A stretch of 64,000 bases of DNA from Hormiphora californensis (Eukaryota; Ctenophora; Tentaculata; Cydippida; Pleurobrachiidae), in contig CM035350.1 of the NCBI GenBank assembly GCA_020137815.1, positions 7,903,651 to 7,967,650 of the forward strand, read 5' to 3'. The position numbers and the translations under genes are program-made. Within the stretch, counting starts at the first letter, position 1. The number at the start of each line of letters is the position of its first letter. This document shows positions 1-10,829 of this stretch, piece by piece. The notes under the pieces are model-generated. The model saw only the letters and a program-made list of their open reading frames with translations, searched no databases and was not told the DNA's origin.

Positions 1-808
1 GCAGGAAAACAGCCAGTACAATTAGAGTTGTCTTCTCGAATTCCGGTGTAAACAACTGCCCAATCTGACCCCTGTTGACGCCCCGTTTGTGTCGAATGAG
101 AGAGGAGACATCCTCCTTTCCATTCCTCATGTATATCTCCCTCAACAGCCCACACCCTCCTCTGTCCTCCCTGACACCAGGAGGTATCGTGGTGACTCCT
201 CCAAGAAGATGTAGATTATGAGAGGGGTAATACATGGGACTATCATCCAAAACAGCAACATTCTCCAACTGATGTGTTCATGATCCAAATGGCTGTCATT
301 GCGGCACACGTCGCACCAATCTGACCTGACACCATTAGAGCCATCTTGACAAGGAAACGGTACCGACGGGGGGTTATTTCCAGAATCATACACAATGAAC
401 TGGGTTTGATAAAGGTAAAGAAGAATAGACATGCTCCCCTACTGATTAGAAACAGTGTAAAACTGGTTTGGAAAGTAGCCAGAAACCCACTAATAATCAT
501 GAAGAGCAGTCCATAAAGGATAACCTTGCGGCGCCCATACTTATCGGATATCACTCTCCCGCTAGACCCCCGACAATAAAACTGGTGGATCCCACCATGA
601 GCATGGTCAGAATTTCCTTGTTGCCAAGCGACCACTCACACTGGACACTTGGCAGGGTCAGTCCGATAGTCATGATTATCTGGACTTCTGTGAAAGACAC
701 AACACACGCAGCTAGAAGGTATAGGATCTGGACCCGGCCAAATCCCGCCATCTCAATAGCACTGTCCACTGTTATGTACTGCCGCTTCCGCAGTAGCTGT
801 CTGTCCAT
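1..808 (-). pseudogene. SVOP/SV2-like MFS transporter, 5' part, three frameshifts
   Basis: This is the N-terminal part of a major-facilitator transporter of the SV2-related (SVOP) group, a multi-pass membrane protein; the substrate cannot be told from the sequence. The start at 808 opens with MDRQLLRKRQYITVDSAIE, matching the family's N-terminal motif before TM1. Next come VQCEWSL, the loop motif SDKYGRRK after TM2, and ESPRYLLVSGR after TM6. The homology passes through three frames, with changes near 551-560, 265-285 and 150-160, and returns to the first frame, staying open to base 1. Each break fits the loss of one base. No GT-AG introns explain them. The gene runs out of the window. It is either a pseudogene or an intact gene with uncorrected assembly indels. 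Family assignment is confident; functional status is not. Confidence 0.72.
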
Positions 809-853
809 GATAGCTCTTGTAAGGATATTGGATAATTGTTAGGACTGGTTGAA

Positions 854-963
854 CTGATCATGACATGATCAGTTATCTAAATCAACTCAATATAATACAT
901 TGTATACATAATTAAATCATGACTATAATACATTGTATTATATTGATTTGATTTAGATAACTG
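854..963. repeat. Nested palindromes upstream of the SVOP-like gene
   Basis: A 19-bp perfect palindrome (ctgatcatg-a-catgatcag, 854-872) overlaps the left arm of a larger inverted repeat. The left arm (870-906) and right arm (about 928-963) are about 36 bp each with few mismatches and a spacer of about 20 bp. It is AT-rich and could extrude a cruciform or be a tiny foldback element. Confidence 0.6.
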
Positions 964-2062
964 TAATTTTATTATCTCCTATCAAAGGAAGGAAGAAGAT
1001 ATAATTAGGTGGCAGGTAATTGGGTGTACAAAAAACAACAACACACAATAAGCCAGTGTAATACAGCTAGTCTTTACACACATTGGATATCCATACCAAC
1101 ACGTTAGCAAATGAACAAGAGGCATGCCCCGTAGTATCAATATCCCGTTTTAGATGATGTCCAAACCGCTGTTACAGGTACAATGATATATGATCATATA
1201 TCATGCCGTATATTGAAAATTGGAATAAGAAGAAAAATCTCACTTCCATTTAATTTCATGTTTTACTTCATGGATTTCCCAAGACCTTTATCATAACATA
1301 TGTCTGATTCTAACAAAACATATCAGTGCCTGTTGTTTTTTCCGCAATTGCATGCAATCGTTCAAAATATTCATCAGCATCATCATAAGTAATACATAAT
1401 ATAATATAAAGATTGAGCTATAAGGTGGAGCTATAGCAGGAGAGAATAAGCAAACCACATGAGATGACAACTATAACAATGTACCTCAAGACTCACACGG
1501 GGCTCCTATATACACACACTCACCCCCCCCCCCTACATCCGGGTTTTTCTATGACTAGCATAAATTAAAAAGTGTATATATTTTAGGGTATGTTAAAACT
1601 TAAATATTGTGATATGATGACCCAGTGTCTTTTTATGTTGCCTTACTTGACCCTATTTCCCCGCGCCCCACACAAAAAATGAAAAGGGTTAAGATGGGTT
1701 TGTAGAATTAAATAGATAGTTAGATACAATTCTCATGTAACAGACCATCTAGTGTTTCTCTCTCTCTCTCTCTCCTCCTCATCCTCCCCTCCTCGCCTCT
1801 CACCTCTTCTCTCATCTCTCCTCTCTCTCTCTCTCTCTCATTCTCTTCTCTCTCCTCTCTTCTCCTCCGCCTTTCCTCTCCTCTCTCTCTCTCTCTCTCT
1901 CCCCCTCTCTCTCTTGTGTCCACTTTCTTTTATTCTATTTGTGTTCTACATATGTGTGTGACCGTGCAGTACCCTATACACCAGACGAAACCCTACTTCT
2001 ACTATCCCCCCTTATCAGTTGCTATTTCCAATTCTCACCCCTGTCAACCCCTCCCCCAAGGG
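964..2062. other. Intergenic, no gene seen
   Basis: AT-rich sequence with no supported ORF. A CT-rich low-complexity tract at 1757-1913 directly precedes the CCDC47 5' region. Short homopolymers (poly-C near 1527) are present. Confidence 0.5.
1757..1913. repeat. (CT)n low-complexity tract
   Basis: Imperfect CT dinucleotide and CCTCC runs, about 150 bp upstream of the CCDC47 start codon. ORFs through it encode only Ser/Leu or Arg/Glu runs and are not genes. Confidence 0.9.
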
Positions 2063-3337
2063 ATGTCACTTCTCCTCGATGTACTGTACCTCTTGTTGTT
2101 GGTGGGAGGCACCTTGGCCCAGAGCGAGGATCCCTTTGCAGAGTTTGATACCGACGAGGCTGTTCTCGTGGAGCAGGATGACTATGACATCATTGAGGTG
2201 GGTGTAAAACTGGTGGTTAATTTATTTGTAACATGTGGGTGTAAAACTGGTGGTTTAGTTTAGTTTGTAATTCTCCTTCATTACGTACATAAAGTTTATG
2301 TTTACTAAGATAAAAACATGCTCGTTTATATGAGGCCTTTAATTTTAGGATGTCATGATATTTGTATGAACGTGCGTGTCGTATATCACATATTAAGCTT
2401 GGAGTTTATCTCCCCTTCGTTAATCTCACTCCATCCCTATTCCAGTCGGAAGTAGTAGAAGAGCCGCCCCCTGTGACGTCAGACCAACAAATGATTGACG
2501 ATGACGTTGACACGGGTGATGACGTCACGATAGAGGACGAGGATTTTGAGGGTGTGGAAACGAACGAGAAACCCGCACCGGGGGGAGGGAATAAAGAACT
2601 TAACATTATCAAGGGCCCGATTAATATGAAGGGGCAATGGGAGGACTATTATCTCGAGATAATTGGACTAATTGGGGTGTTTGTTTATGCACTTAACTTC
2701 TATACCGGTAAAGCTATCAATAACCGGTTGGCTAATGCCTGGTTCGATCACCACAAGAAGTTATTGAGCGAGGCGTTCTGTATTGTGGGGGATGATGGTG
2801 TCAGTAAGGAAGTTAGCGATGGTATCTTGGTGAAGGAGAGTGAGAACAAGTTTGTGGTGTGGTGTACAGGTCGGATGGGCTGTGAGGGGATCAAGATCGA
2901 GATCAAATTGCTACGTCGACAGGATCTCATCTCTCTGATTTCCCAGTTGTTCAAACCTCAGTCTGATACAATAACCATCACAACGTACATGGCACCGGAT
3001 GATATGGACAGTATTGTACTGGCGATAATGCCCAAGAAGGGCCTCAAACGGCTCCAGCAGGAAGTACAGGACCTGGCCCATTTTGCCACCGAGAGGAAGA
3101 TAGAGAGTTATGATCTGCCGAGTACACTGGGTATCCTGGTGGAGTTTACCGAGGTCGCTAACGATTTACTGACTACCCCCGTCTGCAGGACCATCACCGA
3201 GAATATTGATGTGTTCGATTCCATTCATTTCTCCGATTACTACACTGGTTTCAAGATCTCGCAAGAGGGCCAGGTGGAAACGGACCGACCTAAACCCATG
3301 AAACGGCTCATCTTCAACTTTGTTATTCCCGGACATG
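2063..3337 (+). CDS. CCDC47: CCDC47 (PAT-complex ER membrane protein), 3' end missing
   Basis: CCDC47 (calumin) is an ER single-pass membrane protein and, with Asterix, forms the PAT complex that protects transmembrane segments during multipass protein insertion. Two exons are visible, 2063-2197 and 2446-3337, split by a GT-AG intron in phase 0, giving 342 residues. The start gives a signal peptide of about 20 residues (MSLLLDVLYLLLLVGG), then an acidic lumenal stretch (DDDVDTGDD, EDEDFEG, residues 62-80), a TM segment at about 114-132, and the conserved cytosolic domain with RLANAWFDHHKKLLSEAF, VGDDG and GCEGIKIEIKLLRRQDL. The second exon ends with NFVIPGHG at a gtaagc donor. The C-terminal lysine-rich coiled coil expected for the family (roughly 100 residues) is absent before the 100-N gap and is probably lost in it. 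Recognition is strong. Confidence 0.92.
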
Positions 3338-3449
3338 GTAAGCCATTATTTAGCAGCTTATTGCCCCAGATTATCGTCATATGCAGCGTGACAAATTGTA
3401 CTGTCACTTTCCTAACTCATTCTGCCTCCTCTGAACCGATCATTAGTTC

Positions 3450-3866
3450 CCACTGTTGTCTTCCCTCTCTCTCTCTCTCTCTCCCTCCCTCTCTATCTCA
3501 CTTTCTATCTCTCTCACTTTAATAACTGCAATTGTTCCAGTCGTGTCTATAATATGAGTAAAAATAATGCCCCCCCCCCCCCATTATAATACTTCTCATA
3601 GGACACATTAGTTGTAACACTGTTGCCAACAATCATGAGAGAGTATATATAGAAGAGGAGAGAGAGAGAGAGAGACGAGCCCCAGAGACAGCAATGAGAG
3701 AGATAGAGATGGAGACTATTAGAGGAGAGAGAGAGAGGAAAATGTCAGCTATTCTCATATATTAGATCGGAGCTATTTACGTGCAGTACAGTAAACTCTT
3801 CCTATATCGTTTCCGCAGCTCCGAATCACTCTTCCGCATCTCTCTCTAGCTCTCTCTCTCTCTCTG

Positions 3867-3900
<34 letters not shown>

Positions 3901-4000
3901 NNNNNNNNNNNNNNNNNNNNNNNNNNNNNNNNNNNNNNNNNNNNNNNNNNNNNNNNNNNNNNNNNNNNNNNNNNNNNNNNNNNNNNNNNNNNNNNNNNNN
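3450..4000. other. Low-complexity DNA ending in a 100-N assembly gap
   Basis: CT and GA tracts (3465-3510, 3655-3760, 3838-3900) lead into exactly 100 N at 3901-4000, the usual placeholder for a gap of unknown size. The last exon(s) of CCDC47 are likely inside it. Confidence 0.9.
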
Positions 4001-4179
4001 TATGGAAAATTTTTCAAAATTTGCCCACCTTAAAGTTTTACCCCAATCAACATAATTGGTTAAAAATAAATTTGGTTTCGAACCAAACTAAGAACATTCT
4101 TTTAAAAAATTCCTTTGGGTATTCGAAAGTTTTTCACTAAAGAACCCGGCATATTTGAATTATAGCTTTTTCTAATTTT

Positions 4180-4500
4180 TTTATGACCCGAGTAAACTTT
4201 TTTTTTGGAGGCCCATTTCTCAGTGACAAAACAAAGATTGGATGTTTTATTACATCTTGAACGATATGTAATCGTCCAATGAACAAGCTTGATGCAAAAA
4301 AACATCACGCCGGTACCATTTTTAAGAGATACAGCAACTTTAGTACTAAAACTCGTAAATCGCGATTTTCCAAAGCGGCAACAGGAGTGGCGTAGAGAAA
4401 ATAGCCTACTGGGAACCGAGAACAGCCATTATTATATACCGATATCAGACATGACATTCCGATCCAAAATCGCATGAGAAAAACGGTGGTGATGTCCATT
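4180..4500. repeat. Diverged relative of the MITE nested in the retrotransposon
   Basis: The stretch 4200-4345 aligns by eye with 11395-11545. Shared landmarks are 'tttttggaggcc', 'tattacatctt', 'aacaagcttgatgcaa' and 'aaaacatc', separated by substitutions and small indels (roughly 70% identity). It marks a dispersed non-autonomous repeat family. Ends are not defined here. Confidence 0.65.
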
Positions 4501-4589
4501 TTGCTCTATCTCAAACCATTTTCCCATAAAAGCCAAACGAAAATATTTACTGGACAGCCTAATATTTTCTCTTACTTTCTTTTTCGGTA

Positions 4590-5095
<506 letters not shown>

Positions 5096-5584
5096 AGGGA
5101 GAGAGAGAGAAGGAGTGAGAGAGAAAGAGAGTAGAAAGCGAGAAAGGAGAAAAATAACATGAGAGCCTTTTGTTAGAAAACTCAACAAACACCACTGAGT
5201 CAGCAGGTAAACACCACACAACATTTCGCACATGCAGTAATCAGTATTCACCCATCAATCCCCTTGCCTACCAACCATAACAACTACTCAATTTGCACGT
5301 GAAAATTCTGGAAGCCATTTAATATAGTTAGATGATTTATGTTCTAAATATAATATGAATTTCCCTGCCGTGTGAAGCTCTGAAGAAACCATGGCTAGAT
5401 TATCTGTGTCAGAAAATTTCACGCCACACATTTCCTGAAAATGCGTCAATAAAGTGTTTTATGAAGGAGCAGCTCGTTACTGTGTCCACGGCTCTTTAGT
5501 TGCTACCCCGTTGCCCCTCACAACAAAATGGGACATTTTCGGTCCCTCGATCTACCGATTAGTTAGTGTTTAGTTAGTGACTAG
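5096..5584. other. Intergenic sequence left of the retrotransposon
   Basis: No supported ORF. The last four bases (ctag, 5581-5584) are the left copy of the retrotransposon target duplication. Confidence 0.5.
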
Positions 5585-5744
5585 TGAAATGAATGAAGTA
5601 TTGAATGGATGAGTATAATGTTTTGGAGTCGAGTAGGTACTAAGATGACAACAGCTAGATTCACCAAACAAGAAGTGTCTTATCTATAAAACATTGCTCA
5701 CGCATTGCACATGACATAATATAAAATATAACCTATACATCACA
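5585..5744 (-). repeat. 3' LTR (160 bp)
   Basis: Left-hand LTR, the 3' LTR in the element's sense. All 160 bases match 16927-17086 by eye. Termini are TG/CA. It is very short for an LTR, with an AT-rich stretch (tataatataaaatata-like) near its 5' side in the element's sense. Confidence 0.93.
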
Positions 5745-5758
5745 TATCCTTCCCTAAA
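5745..5758 (-). promoter_or_regulatory. Polypurine tract candidate
   Basis: On the minus strand the bases just before the 3' LTR are purine-rich (tttttagggaaggata), the position expected for the plus-strand primer. Assigned by position and composition only. Confidence 0.6.
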
Positions 5759-5933
5759 AAATCAAAAAATACAGAAATATATATATATAATATGAGTGTC
5801 CATGTATCAAAACAATCGCATCTTGATAAAACATAAATCAATAAACTTAAAATATCTTTAACTAATTAATAATTATAACACTATTTAGAAATCCTGTAAA
5901 TCATATACCGGTATCTTATTCTAACTTTATAAT

Positions 5934-7535
5934 TTATATTTTCCCGGTTTCTCTGAGATGGAAAATATAATAAGAACTTGATAGAACTTGATTAAACCAT
6001 ACTGAAATTTCCGCTTGACTCTGCGGTGCCCTATTAGAACTCTTTAGGTTACTCTTTATATAATCAATGGCCTCTATGAAGAAATCAAATCGCCTGAAAA
6101 TAAACAACTTTAATTCTTCCTTTAGAACATCCACAGGTTTGGATCTGTGGGATGTATGCTGCTTTAAAATTGACACTGGAACAAACAATTTAGGGCCACG
6201 TCCGAAAGACCTTTTCGTGATGTTGGCCAGAATCTGTACTCTATCTAATACTACCAGTAAATCTGAAAAACACTGTATGGGGGCCGATAGCTCGGAGTGG
6301 AGGGTGCCCCACCAATCCTCTGTAATGTTATCTAGAAACTCCTTTATAGAATCCAACTCCAAATTCGCACTGTAACTGGGTCCCCACTCTTTAGGCCGCA
6401 GAGAGTGAACCTCTGGGTCGATCTGTACTTCACTCATAACCTGTAAAATAGAAGCGTGAGTAGCTCTTCTTTTATCCCCTGTATTTGACAACTTTAAACC
6501 ATCTAATTTATCTTTAAGGACCTTTAATGTTCTCTCCACCTGCTCTTGGGAGTTAAATTTAGAAAACCTGTAACCATTGATCTGAGATCGCCCTGCATTG
6601 GTGATCCTATTTCTAGCATCAACCCCCGGGTATGGCTCAACTCTAGACGACCTGGAAGACACTACAGAGTAGGTCACGTTAGTAGCCGACACGTTAGACG
6701 CGGCGGCTGACGCAAATGTAGAACCCCCAAAATGGGCAGGGGTGTTAGCCTGTAATGGAACGTCAGTATCCCCGGAAATCTTCCGGTCCTGTAGATTAGC
6801 TGGGGGTCGCTTCCCCAAGATACCCTGTAAAAACTCTATCTTCTCTGTAATCTCCTCTCTTTCGAGAAGGAGGGCCGCTAAATTCTCTTTAGCCTCCTTC
6901 TTCTCGTCGGAGGTCATATCCGGTAACTCAGGGTGCCTGAGGGGAGGGAATTCCGGTAACTTTACTTTATTCTTTATGTTAGCCTTTACCGCCTCGATGT
7001 ACTTGGCGGGTACTTCATACTTACGAACTGGACAAATACGGTCCAGCTCCCTGTAATCCCCGACTAAGAAGTCAGGTTCGCAGACTTTAACAAACTCTAC
7101 CTGTATTTTACACACCTCTAGAGACCATCTGGCCATTTTCCATGTAAATGGCTTCTCTGAACTGTAACATCCTGTAAGAAAATTCTGTATATTGGACAGT
7201 CTGTCCCTAGTGGAACTGCCACTAGTCAGACTGTACCGCTGTAGTGCGAAGTCGGCCTGGACCTTGTCACGGTCCGACATCGCACTCCACCCTACCTGTA
7301 GACACCTAGCCACTGGGGCTAGTTTTGATGGAACTGTAAATTTGTCACCTGTATCAGAGGCAACACTGCCGTCTGTAACTACTCCTGTACCGGCCGAAGC
7401 CCAACTATCCTTATCTGTATCGTCCTTACCTGTAGTGGTGGCTCCTGCCACCGATACTTCACCTGTAGCCCCTAACCGCTCCATCTCCTCGTCCACGTTC
7501 CAGTCCAGTGCATCCGGTGGCTGGTTGCTGTCCAT
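5934..7535 (-). CDS. Extra 3' ORF of the retrotransposon, function unknown
   Basis: A 533-residue open frame between the env-like ORF and the 3' LTR. I do not recognise it. It begins MDSNQPPDALDWNVDEEMER, has a Thr/Ser/Gly/Asp-rich N-terminal 70 residues, then mixed helical-looking sequence with Lys/Glu-rich stretches at about 205-240 (DEKKEAKENL, EREEITEKIEFL) and 340-365. No signal peptide, TM segment, zinc knuckle or enzyme motif is evident. The frame is intact across 1.6 kb. Ty3/gypsy elements usually end with env or pol, so a long extra 3' ORF is uncommon; a subgenomic or accessory product is a guess. Its RNA-sense strand is unusually rich in TACAG. Confidence 0.8.
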   Translation of the reverse strand: MDSNQPPDALDWNVDEEMERLGATGEVSVAGATTTGKDDTDKDSWASAGTGVVTDGSVASDTGDKFTVPSKLAPVARCLQVGWSAMSDRDKVQADFALQRYSLTSGSSTRDRLSNIQNFLTGCYSSEKPFTWKMARWSLEVCKIQVEFVKVCEPDFLVGDYRELDRICPVRKYEVPAKYIEAVKANIKNKVKLPEFPPLRHPELPDMTSDEKKEAKENLAALLLEREEITEKIEFLQGILGKRPPANLQDRKISGDTDVPLQANTPAHFGGSTFASAAASNVSATNVTYSVVSSRSSRVEPYPGVDARNRITNAGRSQINGYRFSKFNSQEQVERTLKVLKDKLDGLKLSNTGDKRRATHASILQVMSEVQIDPEVHSLRPKEWGPSYSANLELDSIKEFLDNITEDWWGTLHSELSAPIQCFSDLLVVLDRVQILANITKRSFGRGPKLFVPVSILKQHTSHRSKPVDVLKEELKLFIFRRFDFFIEAIDYIKSNLKSSNRAPQSQAEISVWFNQVLSSSYYIFHLRETGKI

Positions 7536-7596
7536 CCGCGACTGCCGTAGTAAATTCCTAAAAAAGTCTACAAGGGAAGTTGGAGCGTTAATGTAT

Positions 7597-9387
7597 TTAT
7601 CCTGTAGTCGAATTTACGGAATCTAGATCTGTATCTGTTCCTTTATCTACAACCATGTTATAATCGACTATGTATTGCTTTAATCTATATCTAATAAATA
7701 CTATTACTCCTATAATGCCACCAATATAAAGCAGTATAATTATTCCTATAGCTATACTTAAACCTATATTGAAATGGTCTTTATATTTATTGTTAAACAA
7801 CGGAATAAAAGCACTGGAAAGGGTGGTATTATACTTTAAGCTTAACTCATTAATATGCTGTATAACTTCGTCTGCTGTATACCTAAAATGCAATCTAGAC
7901 AAAGTTAAATTGTAAGAAGCCAAGACAATGGGCTCACTCGTTACTGATCTAGATAATATTTGTACTCCGCACACAATTAAACTCGAAAAATCTTCCCATT
8001 TAACAAAAGAAGATTTCGTTGTGGGGAGAGATGGGTGAATAACGTTAAGTTCATCCTGTACTACGTAACTAGAGCTATCTAGATCTCTGAATAAAATACC
8101 AGTAGAAATAATGCTGTAAGTGCACCTAGGCCTGCACGTCTCTGTAATCAGCGAGCAACTAAATGTTTTCGACTGTATACACGATGTACTGTTTACTATA
8201 GTAAATGATGAGCATACATGCAAAGCGTTATGTTGAGAGCAACTTGATATATCTATATCTATAAACTCATTACCTTTAAGAACTACATATTTAGGGAGGT
8301 CAAATCTACCACACTCATTTCCCTTGATCGAAAAACCTACTTGATGCGACTTAAATAACGGGAAAATATGCTCAGACTCTTTAATAACTGGTATATGGAT
8401 AACAAAATGAGCTAAGGAAAAGTCTTCATCTAAACTCAGTAGCGAAATTTTTGCAATAGAATACATTAAATGTGGCTCTTTATAAAAAATTGATTCTTTA
8501 ATCTCTGTGTGCTCCTGTACCATTAATTTTAACGTAATAGGATCAATTAACTTAGGGGTAAGAACTAAGTCATTCTGGCCTGATAAGGCCGGGAACAAAA
8601 TATCGTCGATGATCCTAGAACACCTCCAGAACAACGACTCTAAATCCCTAATTAAATCGTTAGCATCACTGTAGCATGTTTTAGAATCCATGTATCGTAT
8701 AAGTATCTCATCTACCGATTTAACGTAAGAAAAGATGTTACTTTGCACTGTATTTAGCTCTACCTCTTGATTATTAACTACTTCTCGAATCTCGTTAATT
8801 ACTTTAGAATTATCCTTAATGTGACTCTTTATGCTACTAATTCTATTTGAATTAATACCGCTAAACACCAGGCTACCTATGGTGCCTACTCCCAACACAA
8901 AATCTGTTAAAGATCTACGATCTCTGTGCCGACTCACTGTATCTACTTTATCCTGTATAATATAAGGCGCTAGTGTGCGTTTACGAACAGCTATAAACTC
9001 TTCCGCTCTACTAATCCAAGCTAAGGCTGAATAATTCATGGACTGTATATCGTGAAAATTATTAGACTCCCTTACTAAGTGCCTAATGCGGGGAAAATTA
9101 GAGGGAGGTTTGCACGACAAAGCATCTGTATTAGCTTCAACTTGATGTTTTAACTTGTGTACTAAATCTGGAAGCTTTATAAAAACTGATATAACTGATT
9201 CTTGATTAGATATGGCTACTTTACCAACTTGATCTACTGCTAGTCCTCGCCCATGATCTAACAAAGTATGACCACAATTAGGCGGGACTAAAATACTTAT
9301 AAGTAGTAGGGCAATAAGCATCAACACACGTTGCAAAGTCTCAGAAGAAGAGAAAAATGGAAATAAACTAAAATTATCTTGCTGCAA
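7597..9387 (-). CDS. env: Env-like membrane glycoprotein of the retrotransposon
   Basis: A 596-residue open frame downstream of pol. A hydrophobic segment at about 21-35 suggests a signal peptide. The basic cluster RHRDRR (153-158) is directly followed by a Gly-rich hydrophobic stretch (FVLGVGTIGSLVFSG), the layout of a furin-type site before a fusion peptide in class I fusion proteins. A heptad-like region follows (about 180-220), then Cys residues in the ectodomain, a single C-terminal TM segment (about 545-567, GIIILLYIGGIIGVIVF) and a cytoplasmic tail of about 30 residues. This matches baculovirus-F/errantivirus-type Env. Translation probably needs a spliced RNA, since no frame link to pol exists. 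No frameshift is seen. Confidence 0.82.
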   Translation of the reverse strand: MQQDNFSLFPFFSSSETLQRVLMLIALLLISILVPPNCGHTLLDHGRGLAVDQVGKVAISNQESVISVFIKLPDLVHKLKHQVEANTDALSCKPPSNFPRIRHLVRESNNFHDIQSMNYSALAWISRAEEFIAVRKRTLAPYIIQDKVDTVSRHRDRRSLTDFVLGVGTIGSLVFSGINSNRISSIKSHIKDNSKVINEIREVVNNQEVELNTVQSNIFSYVKSVDEILIRYMDSKTCYSDANDLIRDLESLFWRCSRIIDDILFPALSGQNDLVLTPKLIDPITLKLMVQEHTEIKESIFYKEPHLMYSIAKISLLSLDEDFSLAHFVIHIPVIKESEHIFPLFKSHQVGFSIKGNECGRFDLPKYVVLKGNEFIDIDISSCSQHNALHVCSSFTIVNSTSCIQSKTFSCSLITETCRPRCTYSIISTGILFRDLDSSSYVVQDELNVIHPSLPTTKSSFVKWEDFSSLIVCGVQILSRSVTSEPIVLASYNLTLSRLHFRYTADEVIQHINELSLKYNTTLSSAFIPLFNNKYKDHFNIGLSIAIGIIILLYIGGIIGVIVFIRYRLKQYIVDYNMVVDKGTDTDLDSVNSTTG

Positions 9388-9916
9388 CGGAAGGGTTATA
9401 TGATAAACAGGGTGTGCTCGTGAAACTTACTGCGCTGTTACCACTTATCTCTTAATCTACAAATTACTGCTCTTGCAGAGCGTGATATAATAAAATTATG
9501 CTGCTGCTCAGCACCTCGGCTGAGTCGTTATCGGCTAAATGAAGTTTTAACCTAATTAATTAAGTAAAATATACAGTGGGATAAAAGAGAAACTTTAACA
9601 CTTACTAAAGCTTTGTTAAGAGAGAGCTCAAAAAGTTCCATAAGATAGGAATAATTCTAAGATAATCTGTGAGAAAAAATGTTAAAATCTTTCGGTACCT
9701 CTGTGCTGAAAGGGGTTCTGTGAAATATGATAAGAAGAGAACTGCGTCACCTATCACTGTCAATACCATGTGATTGTTCAGTGACAGGCTGACCAATTAT
9801 CTCCAAGACCCTATTACAAGCACTAAAATCTTGAGAATAAAACTAAAGATTAGAGGTACGTGGAAAAGTGAATTATTTCACTTGAGTGGGAGAAAAAGAA
9901 GTTAATTAACAAAAAA

Positions 9917-10824
9917 TTAACTTTTCTTTTTAAGACTAACCTTGCTCTTTACTGAAGGTATTGTCTTACTAGGTTTAGACTGCTGTCTCCCGTTATCTGT
10001 ATCCGCTTGAAGAGTCTTTTCCTTTACCGGATCACTCTTATTGGATCCTGAAATCTTGGTTGATTTCTTGGTATACGGAATACTTGAACTCTCAAAGTGG
10101 CTGGTGGGTTGAGGATTCTTCCTCAAAGTATAAGGACCTTTATTCCTACCTTTATCTTTAGACGGAAGTAAACTACTCTCTGACTTAGTTCTACTTCTCG
10201 TTTTAAGACCTGTATAAGTACTAGTAGACAGGGATGAATCATCCTTCACCTGATTTGTTGATGCTGGTGTTGGTTTTACCGGTGTACTCGTCTCGGCATC
10301 AAAGAATTGATCCGGTGACTCGCTATCATCATCATCATCATCAGTTGGTGGTTCCTGTAATGGGGTTACTTCACCTTGGTTCTGAGGATCAGTTTCATTC
10401 TCTGAAGCTGCAATTAGAGGTGTAGGAGGTGATACTGATTCTCCTGGTTCCTCTGTTGACTCTGCTTCTGGAATCACCTGAACATCTGTAGTTTCGTCAT
10501 CCTTATCCTGTATTGGAGAGACCTCTTTATCTGTAGTTAGTGTTAAATCTATATTCTCACTCTCTTTAGGGGTTTCATGAGGGGGAGGGGGAGGGGGAGG
10601 GGGAGGGGGATGGGGATGGGGATGGGGAGGGGGAGGGGGAGGGGGAGGGGGAGGGTTAGAGGGGTTAGATTTAGGAGAATTTGGTGGGGAGGGGGATTTT
10701 GAAGGATTGGAAGGGGAGGTAACCCTTGATCTGGTGAATGGGGCTGTTGGAATACTGTCCCATTCAGAATCCGTGTAGTCATCTGTAGTCTCATAACTTG
10801 AAGCTCGATACCTTGTTTTCCCTG
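9917..10824 (-). CDS. C-terminal extension of pol, cut off by a nested MITE
   Basis: This open frame begins immediately after the left target duplication of the MITE and ends at 9917. The distance from the pol frame to this frame minus the 928 bp of MITE plus one duplication is divisible by 3 (5215-928=4287), so before the insertion it was the in-frame C-terminus of pol. It starts with an acidic/Ser region, then a Pro-rich run (from the hexamer repeat 10579-10656), an Asp run (DDDDDD), and a basic Ser/Lys/Thr-rich end (KSKVSLKKKS). No enzymatic motif is visible. The low-complexity basic tail after integrase may be a chromatin- or RNA-binding tail; that is inference. Confidence 0.75.
10579..10656. 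repeat. GGGGGA hexamer repeat inside pol extension
   Basis: Tandem (gggga/ggggga)-type hexamers with a few ggggat variants. As hexamers they preserve the reading frame and encode alternating Pro with some His on the minus strand. Confidence 0.9.
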
Positions 10825-10829
10825 TATTA

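Noticed and set aside
6067..7626. Plus-strand ORFs within the retrotransposon (6067, 6742, 7192, 12681)
   Set aside because: Shadows of the longer minus-strand ORFs of the element.
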